From assembly GCA_030248225.1 (NCBI GenBank), contig JASANE010028858.1, forward strand, positions 24,123 through 88,122: a stretch of DNA of 64,000 nt, read 5' to 3'. The notes under the pieces were generated by a model. That model made no database searches. It was given only the letters and a program-made list of their open reading frames with translations, and had not been told where the DNA came from. Shown in pieces: positions 21,376 through 32,619 of this stretch (the stretch's first letter is position 1; every line of letters starts with the position of its first letter). Origin of the DNA: Trileptium ribeirensis. Its lineage: Eukaryota; Nematoda; Enoplea; Enoplida; Thoracostomopsidae. A program made the position numbers and the translations under genes.

Positions 21376-22995
21376 ACGAAACCGAAATTTACCGGAACCG
21401 GAACCAGCAACCGGAACCGTCCATTTAAACCGGATCCGGAACCTGGTCTTCGAAATTTATATAGTAAAACAGATAACGGAAGAAATGAAGGTATAGTGGA
21501 TTTAAAATGCATTAAAAATAACTTTTACATTAAACTTAATATATTGCGATGGTATTGTTGCCTTTCTGAAACTTTAAAGAGACTGAGGAAGCTAATAATG
21601 TTTATTTATCGATCAAATATGTCGGTTTTTGGACATTCAGAGCAAAAAATGTCTTCCACTATATACCATTGCGTATACTGCGTCAAGTCGAATGTGCTTA
21701 CAAAGCTTGGAGCGTAGAATACACACTTTCGCTCTGTCTCCAGTCGCCTCCCTTTACTACACATACGTTTGTTGCATGTTCTTCTGTAGCAAACTTAAAA
21801 TTATTGGTTTATATGATTCTAAGAGAAAATAATAGATAGAAGGTAATTTTCTGATCAGTGGTCAGAGACACTGGTTAGGTTAGCCTTGGACAAACAGTGC
21901 ACATCATTTTACTTCAATTTAGACTGATTTACCAAGTTTACAAACACACTGGCGGGTGCTTGACGCAATTTATGTTAGCCAAACATACCCTAAGTACTTC
22001 TGCGTAAGCCATACTCTGTTACCGAGTTGGACCGGTTTAATTCAAACGTATCTCACAGACTTCGGGATGTGTAAAATAGCTGCTACAAGCATCGACCTGG
22101 CTTTGATTTAACAAACTCCTGCAGGTTATTATGAAAAATTCCTGCTCAAATTATGTGCCCTACTTACGTTTCACACGGCAAATTGGTTAGTTAATCTTTT
22201 CTTTTGCTTGGTTGTATTAGAGGTTGATCATTGTATAATTGAGCGGAGCGAGGTCGCCGAGCGAAGCGTTTTTATTTTCTGTCTGGGAGCAAAAAAGTCG
22301 ATGTCCGTTCGTCCGTTAGTCTTTCATGGATCTCAAGAACCACTGAACCTAGTTCAAAAAACTTTTTTCATATGAAAGCTTATCATGTGAGGATGTGCAC
22401 CTGATATTTTAGAAGTTTGGCAACTTGCCAATCTTATCATTAATTAAGCTAATTAGCTACTTAACACCCTAATTAAGCTCATAACAGCTTAATTATTGGT
22501 CGTAGAGTTGTTTTAACGGCATATACGTTGAGTTTTCCATGGGGAAATAAGAAAATAGATGCATTGTACATACAGGAATAGTATAGGCAAAATTTTCAGA
22601 CTCCGTGTCCTATGATTTCATTGCTGTGCTTCGATTACCATTCATCACCATGCTGTATAAGCCACGTGACTTCCTTTGTCTTGCTTTTCGTTCGAACGGA
22701 ATAAAACTATTCTTTCATTTACTCATTGTTGTCTAAGTAATAATATATTGCCAAGACATTGAGTACGTTCATATTACTAATGCCGTCGCTCCGCTCAAAA
22801 AAATGTAGTTCCACTACGACTGGTATATATATATTACATATGTTTGGATTACAGTATAAAGCAAAAAACGTGGAAAATTTCAAACAAAATTTTAAACCGG
22901 AATTCCGGTTCCGGTATGGTTTTTGCCCTTTGCCGGAACCGCAACCGGAACACGATTTTCGCCGGAACCGGAACCAAAATTCCGGTTACTCCCTG
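21376..22995 (+). mobile_element. hAT-like MITE, copy 4, A end eroded and split by a 588-bp insert
   Basis: The copy is head-to-head with copy 3. Its first 14 or so bases (CAGGGAATAACCGG) are missing and AT repeat abuts the sequence GAAACCGAAATTT. It ends GGTTACTCCCTG at 22995, then ATATATAT. Without the insert at 22238-22825 it measures about 1.03 kb. A further internal deletion lies near 21897, where the CAGTTTCAATAAATACAG segment present in copy 1 is missing. Confidence 0.85.
22238..22825 (+). mobile_element. 588-bp GAGCGGAGC element (copy 2) inside MITE copy 4
   Basis: It starts TTGAGCGGAGCGAGGTCG, with GTCGCTCCGCTCA about 30 bp from its right end, giving a 13-bp inverted pair GAGCGGAGCGA / TCGCTCCGCTC. 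It interrupts the MITE in a TATA-rich stretch; the uninterrupted version is at 9377-9395. The site fits a TA or AT-run target. It is the cleanest copy of the family in the window. Confidence 0.8.
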
Positions 22996-23879
22996 ATATA
23001 TATATATATATATTATAAATAACGAATAAATACTAACGATTTACTACTAACTCGAAAATACATAATCGGCTGTGATTTTTATCTTTTGGCTGCAACTAAG
23101 GTCCTAATGTACAGCAACGTCTATCTCTTTGTCCAGAAATAGTGGGTGAAAAACTGCCTTCATCACCATATATTATATGAACACCAATGGACACAAAAAA
23201 ACAAAATGACAAGTATTTAATCGCAATCAGATTTTATACTGTTGAACTATGTAATGCCAGAAATAAATTTGTTTGCAACCAGCACTATTTCGAATAAAAA
23301 CCTGTAAGATGTAAAACGTTATGGTGGATGTGAATTGAAGAAAAAATTCCAGCATAAACTATTGACAGCCGTCTCAAAGCTATAAGAAATACAATTAGTT
23401 TCCGTGTCAATAAATAGTGCGAGATTCTCATATTCACTGAAATTGTATTCACTAATCTGCTCAAACCGTTAATCTGAACATAAGACCGCTATACCAACTA
23501 CAGTAATCCACACCAAACCAATTTAAATCTGTATACTCAAACTCCATCTGACCGACTCGGAAGGTGTCTCTTCTGACAACCTGTCTATTCTTTTGTATGT
23601 ATTTGTGCACAAAAAGCCCAAGAAATTCATTAATAATGTTACTAGCAATCTAATTTTCGAACAGACTGAAGATTGTATATAATTGAACATCAGGATAATA
23701 TTACACATGGTGGCTGTTGGAAAGACATACCATGTAGCACGAGACCACCACATTGTGATATCATGGCCCGCCGTTGATGAAAACATAAATTTTACGCCAA
23801 CAAATAAGGCAGAAAAACGGTCTAGTATAAATGTTTCTATAAAAATCCAAATATTGCATATACATATTATATACATATT
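22996..23879. other. Non-coding stretch, nothing recognised
   Basis: The first ~25 bp are AT repeat. Overlapping short frames on opposite strands at 23523-23892 cancel each other as gene evidence. Confidence 0.35.
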
Positions 23880-24086
23880 GATCAATAAATAAACATTATT
23901 TTCCTTCCTCAGTCTCTTTAAAGTTCCACAAAGCCAATAATGCCAAGTAAAAGTTATTTTTAATATATTTTAAATCCACTGTGCCTTCATTTCTTCCTTC
24001 ATCTGTTTTACAATATATAGGTTTTGTAGAGCAGGTTCCGGTTCCGGATCCGGTTTAAATGGACGGTTCAGGTTGCTGGTTCCCAC
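23880..24086 (-). mobile_element. hAT-like MITE fragment (A-end side)
   Basis: It resembles the terminal 200 bp of the minus-oriented copies: ATAAATAAACATTA, then CTTCCTCAGTCTCTTTAAAG, then GGTTCCGGTTCCGGATCCGG, then GGTTGCTGGTTCC. It ends before the CCCTG terminus. The B side is absent. Confidence 0.8.
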
Positions 24087-24365
24087 AATCAAACGCGCAT
24101 TTTAATGATACATACGTTTTGAAATGGTCACTGTGTCCCAATGCATCCCGACAACTATGATTTCCAGTTAATGCTTTAAAGTATACAATTTGTGATGACA
24201 AAGATTTTTGGTGTTGCTGACGGAGCGGGAATCAATCAAATGTGTATGTGACAATTATGGCGTTTAATATGTGTTTGTGCACATATATATGTTTTTACTT
24301 TTAGGAAATACTTTTGAGTATGCAAACGACTGAGAATAATCTTATGTTTTCATTTTGGATAACAA
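24087..24365. other. Short non-coding spacer
   Basis: Nothing recognised. Confidence 0.3.
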
Positions 24366-24367
24366 GT

Positions 24368-24393
24368 TAGATAGATAGATAGATAGATAGATA
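24368..24393. repeat. (TAGA)n tail of the LINE
   Basis: About six tandem TAGA units. They lie exactly at the 3' end of the minus-strand LINE, so they are its tail and not an independent microsatellite. Confidence 0.85.
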
Positions 24394-24537
24394 ATAAGCA
24401 ATAGTAAGAGGGCAAAGACAAAGGTGTGTAGACTCTTATAGTGGTCTTTTACACTGCCCCCTTCCAATTTTAAATTTCTTGTATTTTCATTTTAATACTT
24501 ATCTGTATTTTTGCTGACATATAATATTTAACTATAC

Positions 24538-25310
24538 TTATCCATCAAGTTGTTCAAATCTTTTTGTGTCTTTTATAAACCTTATAATTTTTTTGTAGTC
24601 TGGTACTACTGTATCCATTGTTGCCTTTCCATATATTATCGCCCTCTGTGTATTGTAGTTGGTACATCTAAGCAAGTAGTGTTCCACTGTCTCTGTTTCC
24701 GATTTGCAGACTGGACATACATCTGTGTCTGACAAACCTATTCTAATAGGTGCTTGTTTAACAAGCAATGTCCTGTCAAGATTTGTATCAATAACCTGGT
24801 TCTTTCTTTATTTGATATGCTTAGGTATCTTGTTAGCTTTTTGTTTACCTGAGGCAAAAATATCTTTGTGTTTTTGCATGTTAAACAACTATCCCATCTG
24901 TTTTTGAATTCTTCATTGCACCAGTTATCTATTTTGTATTTCAGATGTCCATATGAGACTGGTAAAGCTGGTTCTACACCTATTAAAGCAGTCTGTGCTC
25001 CTGTACAGCTAGTTCGTCTGCCATATCGTTTCCATAATTCCCACTGTGGCCTTTAATCCATTGCAAGATTACTTCATTATTTTTAGCAAGTCGTTTTAGA
25101 TTTCCAATGCAGGCTTGTACCACTTTTGAATTTATCCAGTGATTGCTAATTGCTTTTAGTGCTGATTGACTATCTGAGTAAAAAACTATTTTCTTTCGTT
25201 TGACTCCTCTACCCCTAAGGTAATTCGTTGCTTCATCTATTGCATTCACTTCTGCTTGAAAGACTGTAGCCAGTCTACCTAGAGATATGTGTCTGTGGGC
25301 TTCGTTTAGT
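24538..25310 (-). pseudogene. LINE ORF2 C-terminus: RNase H plus CPVC zinc motif
   Basis: At 25310-24983 (minus) the reading frame contains ATVFQAEVNAI (catalytic Glu), FYSDSQSALKAI (catalytic Asp) and WIKGHSGNYGNDMADELA (catalytic His/Asp), the full RNase H signature. A tyrosine- and lysine-rich linker follows. At 24768-24538 comes CPVC..ETETVEHYLLRC, the C-x2-C...H-x(4)-C motif common after RT/RNase H in I-, R1- and Jockey-type LINEs. One frameshift near 24760 separates the two parts. The reverse transcriptase itself is missing. RNase H points to an I-group lineage, unlike the CR1-like LINEs in the rest of the window. Confidence 0.88.
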
Positions 25311-25367
25311 TAGTTACGCACAAGTTACGCACAAGTAAAAACACTATACATTAGTAACTCTACTGAT

Positions 25368-26275
25368 ATTGCAGAACGTAGTGAAGCATAGGTACACCTA
25401 CGCCTTTTGCATGCACAGCCAATCAGCTCTCAATAGCGTACGTCGATATGCTATATGCGGATATCACACAATACCGCATAAGTTAGAACAAAACTAACAT
25501 CGGCAATAAGTTTCGCATGCCTGAAAACTCCCCAAGTCCAAGCTATCAGCCTCCCAGGACGTCACAATAAAATTTTGGGTCGATGAAACATGGGGGCGCG
25601 ATACCCCCCGTACCCATGGGTCGCAGAACAAAATCAACACGGGCAATGAGTAATAAAACCATCCAGAGAAAAAATTCGAATGTTAAGATAAAATAAACTT
25701 GCTTCCGTGAAGGGTACTAAAATGGAAAAAACCCTAATTTTGGCCTCTGACTCCGAATAAAGGGGGCGAAATACCCTCATACCCATGGAACAATGAATCA
25801 CAGAGTAAAATCAACACCTGCAATGAGTTTACCATGCTCGAAAATCCCCAAGTAAAACTTTTCAGCCGCCCAGAACATCAGAACAAATTTTCTAATTTTG
25901 GGTTGAGGAACCATGAACGTGCCATACCCCCGTACCTTAAATCCCATAATTACAGAACCGGAGCCTTAATCATAAAACGCAAAAGAAGCATGAGCATTAA
26001 TCATTTCACTATGAAATAAAACCATCTAGAGAAAAAAATTCCAAAGTTAAGATAAAAATAACCTTGCTTCCGTGAATGGTACTAAAATGGGACAAAAAGC
26101 CACATTTTGACCCCTAACCCCGGAACAAGGTCCCAAATCAAAAAACGCTCGGGGATGTACACGGTAAATCGACTATGTCGGTTCGCATGAGCAAAAGATC
26201 ATAAAAATCGGTTAAGTAGATTTCACCCCTGCAACACAAAATCTCCATTACGTTTCACTACGTTCTGACAATGCC
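25368..26275. mobile_element. Possible ~0.9-kb MITE with short terminal inverted repeats and internal duplication
   Basis: ATTGCAGAACGTAGTGAAGC at 25368-25387 is mirrored by a reverse complement near 26251-26273 (TTTCACTACGTTCTGACAAT). The interior is made of two diverged direct copies: AAGTTTCGCATGCCTGAAAA.. near 25508 versus GAGTTTACCATGCTCGAAAA.. near 25825, and ATAAAACCATCCAGAGAAAA near 25652 versus 26018. No coding frame is convincing. The 61-aa frame at 25834-26019 merely crosses the second copy. Confidence 0.55.
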
Positions 26276-28133
26276 AACGTATACGTATATATACATAAAA
26301 TTATAAATATATATTACGTACGTACAATTTATATACTTTCAAAATATGTCACATCATTATTATAGCCTCTCCACAGAGGGGAAGAAGAAGACAAGATTTT
26401 CAAACTTCCCCAGAAGTTCGGTGGCTTTCTCCAAGTCATGCCCCCGTGAAAATTTTGGCTTGCTTTCATGGCAACCATTTCAGCACCCCCTACAAGGTGA
26501 CACGAAAAATGATCAACCTCTCAATACTCAATACAATGAACAAAACTCCGTACTTCTACTATATTGCGACAATTCTTGACGAAATGTTGAGCAAAATGAA
26601 GCGTACCCTGCAGAAATAAAAACTTCCAGTAGGTGAAATACATATACAGCAAAAAACGTTGCGAATGGAGGAAAAACCCAATTAAATGCTATTATAAATC
26701 CCCCAACAATGGACAGGAGAAGAATTTTTCGGAATCCCACAGGTCCCATCTCTGTTGGACCTGGGGCATCCAGGTCAAAACCTCCAGGTAAAATTGTGCT
26801 CCTGTAGAGAGGCCAATGTTATTCTTTTCAGTGGCAAATAATGGTAGATTTATGCAAATAAAAGAAAAATCAATAGTAAAGTACGGTATAAACAAATCCA
26901 AGTTTATGTCGTTTAAATCCTCTTCTACAATAAACATATTATTTTGTGACAACATATTGGTTGCAGCTATCTTAACAGCAAATCAACACCGACATTTTTC
27001 ATTTAAGGTCTGGAAAAAATATATAGTATTGTGTCGATATCCAAGCATAATCGACAAAAACAAGAAATTGCCTGCACCCACGACATCGTTGCTTATATAC
27101 ATAGTTCTACATGCTGTTAAAGATATATACAAGTTACCTATTCGAAAAATCAAGAAGGCTGAGCAGAATTCAACCTAAGCTAATACAATCATAAGCATAA
27201 TTAACAACTACAATAAATAACTGCAGATGCTACATATGCTATATAATTGTAAATTATACATTTCAATTCAATCATTCTTTCCTAAATCTACCATTATTAA
27301 AGGCGTCGTTATCTGGAAATAACAAAAATATCCAAGAAATTTGAATATATTAAACAAAGTGGCTAAATGACCTTCTGCGATGGATCTAAACTGTCATGCA
27401 AAACCGACCTGCCTATGTCAATATTACTTTATTCACCAATTTTTTTCTACTTACTTCGCCACATTGAAATCCTTGATTTTCAAGATTATATGGTCAGTGT
27501 GAAAGTTTTTTCCTCAAAGTACGACATACTCCGCAATGATAAGTCGATAAATTTTAAAGATATGGCTGTCACTAGTTTAAAGTTATATATAACTTTTCTC
27601 AGAATGAAGACCAGTTTGAGCTAAAACTTTGCTATGTAACACTTTTTGAAAAAAATAGCTGTTTTCGAGCAATCATTACGAAAAGTTTTTAAAATATCCC
27701 AAAAATACACGAATTTTCATTTTAACTGAGTTCTTGCTTACTTGGATGAACAAGTGGTTTATAGTATTACTTGGTGGTTTCATATGGCAGATCATTACCG
27801 CTGTGGGATAGTGCAAATATATTTAAATTTTCGCAAGAATTTTTTAATTTGGGCCTTTGAATTTAATGGCAATAGAATTCATAATGGCTTCTGATAAAAA
27901 GTTTCTACTCTTCGCTATCACAATATAAAGGAGTTCAGTAACACGCGATCCATTTCACGGGCATTCCCTGGTTTCGGGTAGCGGTGAAACTATATCACTT
28001 CCACCTAAATTACGAAAAGAACAGCTAGGCGGTAATTTCAACTCAATCCAAGAAAAAACGAATGTTGAATATGCGGGGATGAAATGAAATGAGATGTTGA
28101 TGCGCAATGAAATAACATATATATCTGATGTGA
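26276..28133. other. Non-coding stretch, nothing recognised
   Basis: AT-rich. Frames at 26346-26579, 26816-27178 and 27367-27624 (plus) and 26528-26955 (minus) show no motif I can name. No intron-exon pattern is apparent. Confidence 0.35.
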
Positions 28134-28136
28134 GAT

Positions 28137-28208
28137 CGGGGCGCGATAACTCAATCAGTAGAGAATCAGCTTGCTAATCTGAAGTGTTCGAATCCCACGT
28201 CATCCCTA
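28137..28208 (+). repeat. tRNA-like sequence (decayed tRNA or SINE head)
   Basis: TAACTCAATCAGTAGAG resembles the internal A box/D arm. The loop TTGCTAA between TCAGC and TCTGA resembles an anticodon arm with GCT (serine). GTTCGAATCCC is a clear B box. The T stem is too short and the acceptor ends pair poorly, so this is a pseudogene or a SINE promoter and not a working tRNA. Confidence 0.5.
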
Positions 28209-28335
28209 TTTTTAGCCAACCGCTTTTCGCACTTTCATCGTCCGTGTCCTATCGCTAGGCCAAAATGAAAAACTGACTCACTAACTCGAAGCTAATGCCT
28301 GTCGAATACAACTTTATAACTGCTGTCAACTCAGG

Positions 28336-28412
28336 CAGGGATAGGTCAGTAGGTAGAGTGCCTGCTTACGGATCCAAAGGCGGGAAGATGTGGTCACGAA
28401 ACCCAACATTTA
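28336..28412 (+). repeat. Second tRNA-like sequence
   Basis: GGTCAGTAGGTAGAGTGCCT is a good A box/D arm and GTGGTCACGAAACCC a weak B-box relative. The anticodon region GCCTGCTTACGG..CCAAAGGC is expanded as in tRNA-derived SINEs. It lies 130 bp after the previous one. No long homologous tail was recognised. Confidence 0.4.
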
Positions 28413-28680
28413 AAGTGACTGCTTTTCACCCCCTTACGCCTTCAAGCTCCTCTTACTATGCTCGAATAAAAAATTTCCTAATAACACCCTTTAACAACTA
28501 TCAACTTGAACTATGGAGCAAGAATAACTCAACTTATGTTAAGAAGAGTGAAGCTAGCATCACTGTCCAACATCGAGGTAGTGTCACCCTCAACCGTATC
28601 TAAGATTCAATTTCATTCAGAAATGTATAAAGTAAATACGCTGTCTATTATTATTATATACACAAATATCTTTGAATGAA

Positions 28681-29685
28681 ATGGCAGCCAACAAATCTCC
28701 TCGTAGCAATTCAAAAAGCGAAGAACTGGAAATCTGTCATGATGTTCGGTGTAGGGAATCAATCCAGATAAATGACTTTTTCGTCAAATGCACGGTTTGC
28801 CACTGACCCTATCACAGGCTGTGCTCTGGGATGTCATCAGCGATGTTTGCGGGGTATCAAAAGGATTATCATGTATTTTGGTACTGTTTACCGTGCAAGC
28901 CTCCGGTTCAGGAGGTTTTTCATGAATTTTTGCGTCTGCGCAATGATAACGACAAGTTAGCTAATGCTCGTCATGCGTTGGAGGAGCGGGTGTCTAATCT
29001 GGAGGCAGTAGATCTGGGGTCACGAGTTGACCAACTGGAACGGAGGTCTGATGGATGTGATCTGGAACACCGCGTGTCAACTTTGGAGGAGCAAGTAGCC
29101 AGGGCAAAGGGTATCAGCAATGAACTCGAGTTAACAACTCGGGTAGCAGCAATGGAAAATCGACTGGAGCAGTCAGCAGCTCCGAGTTCTGTTTCTCATT
29201 CAGCACGCGATGACTGTCTGCAGACCGGAACATCTGCGAGTTCAATAAGAGCAACTACTACACCAGAAGTTGCAACAAGTGGTGATAATGATGACGATAT
29301 TTTAAAGGAGTTGAACAAGATACCTTTTCGGAAACCGAATTTAGTTTTACATGGTTTTAGTGAACCCGCAGACGGCAATCGACATGAGCAGAGCGAGAGT
29401 GATAAGCTTGCTGTCAAGGCGATACTTGGGGCTGTGCAAACAGTGTCTATTTATTGTTCACTTTCTAATTTTAATACTGGTATGGGGGATATTAATATTA
29501 ATCAGACGCTGGATCAGGCAAGTATGGTTGATGTCAATGTCAAGGCGACGTTTCGGCTCGGTCGGCGCACTGTTACCAAAAGGGACGGGTTAATTAAGCC
29601 GCGGCCTGTTAAAGTGGCGCTTGGTAGTAAATCACAGCGTGATCATATTCTGTCCTTGGCTAACTCATTAATGAAAACGCAGTAA
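28681..29685 (+). pseudogene. LINE ORF1 with PHD-like finger and coiled coil
   Basis: The frame opens at ATG 28681. Its first 65 residues carry cysteines and histidines in PHD-finger order, including CTVCH and YHRLC (C-x2-C-x4-H-x2-C) and FWYCLPCK. A TGA at 28804-28806 falls between CTVCH and PYHRLC, the only stop in 1,005 bp. Residues ~75-160 are a strongly charged coiled coil with leucine heptads. The C-terminal half (KPNLVLHGFSEPAD ... FRLGRRT ... KPRPVKVAL) matches the RRM-like basic domain of CR1/L2 ORF1 proteins, which bind the element RNA. The last part of that domain runs on in another frame after 29685. A more conservative start is the internal Met at 28831, but that would discard half the finger. 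Confidence 0.8.
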
Positions 29686-30018
29686 ACAGAGTCCGTATTA
29701 CTAGCGATCTAACTATGCGTCAGCGTGCACGAAATAAAAAACTATTGGAATATGCTAAATCCAAGTCAACAGCTGGCAAAAATTACTACCTATGTGTATC
29801 GTAGTAGAGTGTTTACCAGCCGACGTCGCAAAACGGCTGCTGATAACACAGATAGGGTATCTGGAGGGCTAGATAATGGTGGACCTGAATCCAGTGAAAT
29901 CAATATAAATGGGGATATTAGAAACCGGTCATCGGGGGTCTTACAACCCCCCGGTAAGCTGTGGGTCTGGCGTTAACGTGACATTTTTTAAAGCCTCGAG
30001 TCTCTTTTAGAGTCTCGA

Positions 30019-31021
30019 GTGGTTAGCTCTTTAAAATGTTGTTTGCTAAATGCTCGCTTAATTGTAAATGTGAATAAGCGCAATATGTTTAATGTATTTG
30101 TTGTAGCAAATGGCTTTAACATTATTGGAGTGACTGAATCATGGGCTGGCGCTGAGGTGGCTAAAAGAGAGCTTAACTTAAATGATTTCAGTATGTGTCG
30201 CTCCGACCGCCTTAGCAAGCATGCCGGAGGCGTAATACGTTTGGATCGGCTTAGTTTCGTCGCCTATTTCCTGTGTAAGCGAGCTGTATGCAGATATTGT
30301 TGGATGCAAGATAAAGTTGTGTGGCAGTGATTGGTTGGTTGTTTCTGTGCCAACCGAACAGAATAGAATATTCCAGAACAAATAGATGCATTATTCTCCA
30401 TTTTTCGCTGAATTGAGGGATTTCCGATGCTCGCATTTACTTTAGATTGGTGGCTTTAACTACCGGAAATTGCATTGGGATGGGTCCGGGTGGCCAATGA
30501 TGTGTGACGCTTTCATGGATGCTATTGAATATGCAGTTTAGTACAGCATGTAACGGTTCCGACGAGTGAAAACAGTATCCTAGATCTTTGGTTCTCTGAG
30601 ATATGAATCAGGTGGACGATGTTGAAGTGGCGGCAGGTCTGGGTACAAGCGCCCACAACTCTATTAGATTCATGTTTCGGTGCTAAGAAAGCCATACGGA
30701 ACTGGAGTAGAGCTCGGTGGTCATCAAGCGGGTATGTTACACACGTGCTTGGAGGCCATGAATTTAGGGCACTCACTGACTTTAATGATATGTGGCGAAT
30801 AATGACTGAAGTGTACGAATATGTTTCAGTTCGTTTTGTACCTTTGAAGCCGTTATCTACCAAACGCCGTAAACCCGTGTGGGCTGATTATCGGGCATTT
30901 CGGGTGATAAAAAGCCTACAGAACCTGCATCGTAGTGCTACACGTAGCCGCAAGTGGTGGGCCTGGCAACGGCATCGCGATTTCTGCATCCATGCTACTA
31001 ATGCGGGCGGTTCGGCGACAC
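30019..31021 (+). pseudogene. LINE ORF2 endonuclease and linker remnants
   Basis: CCLLNARLIVNVNKRN and IIGVTESWAG near 30043-30150 are the start of an apurinic-like endonuclease (APE type), which nicks the target DNA. GGFNYRKLHWD near 30450 corresponds to the GDFNyp.inW motif, in a shifted frame and with Asp replaced by Gly. From 30619 a 136-residue frame matches the basic linker before the reverse transcriptase. Several stops lie in between. The MITE at 31030 ends the readable part. Confidence 0.75.
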
Positions 31022-31029
31022 GAATCTAG

Positions 31030-32155
31030 CAGAGAGTAACCGAAATTCCAGCTCCGGTTCCGGCGAAAATTGTTTCGATTACGGTTCCGGTAAAAGGCAA
31101 AAACCTTACCGAAACCGGAATTCCGGTTTAAAAATTTTGCTTGAATTTTTTCACATTTTTGCTTCATCTGTGGCCCAGACATATGTAATAGATGTATACA
31201 ATGATCAAGTATATACCAATACAACCAAACAAAAGAAAAGATTAACTTAGCAATTTGCCGAGTAAAACGTTAGGCCACATAATTTCAGTGGGAATTTTTC
31301 ATCTTAATCGGCAGGTGATTGTTAACAAAAACAAGACAGGTCGGTGCTTGTAGCAGCTGTTTTACACATTCAGGAGTCTGCGGGGTATGTTAGAATTAGT
31401 CCAACCCGAGAACAGAGTATGGATTATTTACAAATACTTAGCTGTAAGCTTGGCTAACAAATTGCATCAAGCACCAGCCGATTATGGATTTTGTGAATCA
31501 AGCGATTGTGAACTTTGTGAATCAGTCTAAATTGAAATAAAACAACTATCTGAAACGCAGCCAGAGGCAGCGTTTTTTGTAATGAGCTATATTTTTTGAA
31601 ACGATGCGAGCAGTATAAAAGTATGTCTCATTTATAGCATTCTGATTAGGAAGTTATCATCAGTATCATCTAGCTGACGGGCTCTGGTTGCGCAACGCTA
31701 GCCTAAACAATGTCTCTGATCACTGAGCCCAAACTTATAGTATACCTTCCTTTGTTTTCTTTTAGAATCATATAAACCAATAATTTTAAGTTTACTGCAC
31801 AATAACATGCAACAACCGCATGTGTACTAAGAGAGGCGATTGGAGACAGAACGAAAGTCTACGCCCCATGTGAGTTACAAGCACGGTCAGTTGGACACAA
31901 TTTAAGCAAGGCTATAGAGAGACATTTTTTAATCTGGGGTCCAAAATACCAACATATTGAACGATAACCATACATTATTAGCATCCTCAGTCTCGTCAAA
32001 GTTCCAGAGAGGCAATAACGCCATCGCAATACATTAAGTTTAATGTAAAGGTCATTTTTAATACATTTTCAATCCGCGGTACATTCATTTCTTCCTTCAT
32101 CTGTGATACTATTATATAAGTTTCGAAAACCAGGTTCCGGTTCCGTTATCTCCTG
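31030..32155 (-). mobile_element. hAT-like MITE, copy 5 (1,126 bp, most diverged)
   Basis: It starts CAGAGAGTAACCGAAATTCC and ends GGTTCCGTTATCTCCTG. The flanking 8-bp duplication GAATCTAG is perfect (31022-31029 and 32156-32163). It has more substitutions than the other copies and has lost one CCGGAACC unit near the A end, so it is probably an older insertion. It interrupts the LINE. Confidence 0.93.
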
Positions 32156-32345
32156 GAATCTAGGTTGGTGAGAAATCTGAAAACAGACGTTAAATCATTT
32201 TGGAGCTATGTCAACTGTAAACTCAAGATAAAACCTGGCTTTGGTTTAGTGAGGGGACCGAATAACCCCTTGACAGAGACTGTAATGAAACTGCAGATGT
32301 TTTAACCAACAGTTTTCGACTGTGTTCACAACGGGACGTAGGTAA
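32156..32345 (+). pseudogene. LINE ORF2 linker, continuation after the MITE
   Basis: After the duplication the frame resumes with VRNLKTDVKSFWSYVNCK, the segment normally just before the RT fingers (..K.FW.Y...K). The next frame gives ETADVLTNSF, matching the 'A..ln.fF' block. Homology stops near 32345. Confidence 0.7.
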
Positions 32346-32619
32346 GCTTGAATAACTCGAATTGTATTAAAACTGTAAGAATGATCGCAAATAAATTCTT
32401 TATTTGAGGACCATTTTAAAATGATTACACAAAAGTGACTCGTAACGGTCCATGGCGTGGGGAAATGAGTCAAACGCGACGAACGGTTCGGTCTGGTCTG
32501 CCCCGGTGTCATACTCCTGCGTCTCCAAGCTCCTATTGCTAGGTCCCAAATAAGAAAATACTTATATATGTTATTTTGTGGGAACGATGGGAATAGGTTT
32601 GTTGTTGCAAGATCCCGTG
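32346..32619. other. Short unassigned spacer
   Basis: Nothing recognised. It may belong to a flanking element. Confidence 0.3.

Larger units (their letters stand above)
24366..25310 (-). mobile_element. 5'-truncated LINE with RNase H domain and (TAGA)n tail
   Basis: On the minus strand the sequence ends in a short tetranucleotide tail: (TAGA)n on plus at 24368-24393. Upstream of it are a 3' untranslated stretch, a zinc-binding C-terminal motif and an RNase H domain, so only about 0.95 kb of the 3' end remains. Truncation at the 5' side is typical of target-primed reverse transcription. Confidence 0.85.
28681..32345 (+). mobile_element. Decayed CR1/L2-like LINE, interrupted by a MITE
   Basis: ORF1 (28681-29685), endonuclease pieces (from 30019) and the linker before the RT (30600-31020, continuing at 32163-32345) are all on the plus strand in the expected order. 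A hAT-like MITE at 31030-32155 splits it. The RT core is absent: homology stops near 32345 where unrelated sequence begins, so the 3' end is lost. Many frameshifts and stops show that it is old. Confidence 0.82.

Noticed and set aside
23523..23892. Overlapping 120-aa (minus) and 69-aa (plus) frames
   Set aside because: Mutually antisense, AT-rich, no motif and no evidence of splicing or homology.
26816..27178. 120-aa plus-strand frame
   Set aside because: No recognisable domain or conserved pattern; length is within chance for AT-rich DNA.
28804..28806. Genome-wide reassignment of TGA to a sense codon
   Set aside because: Long genes in the window end normally and other element frames show TAA and TAG decay as well; the two TGA cases are explained more simply by local decay or readthrough.
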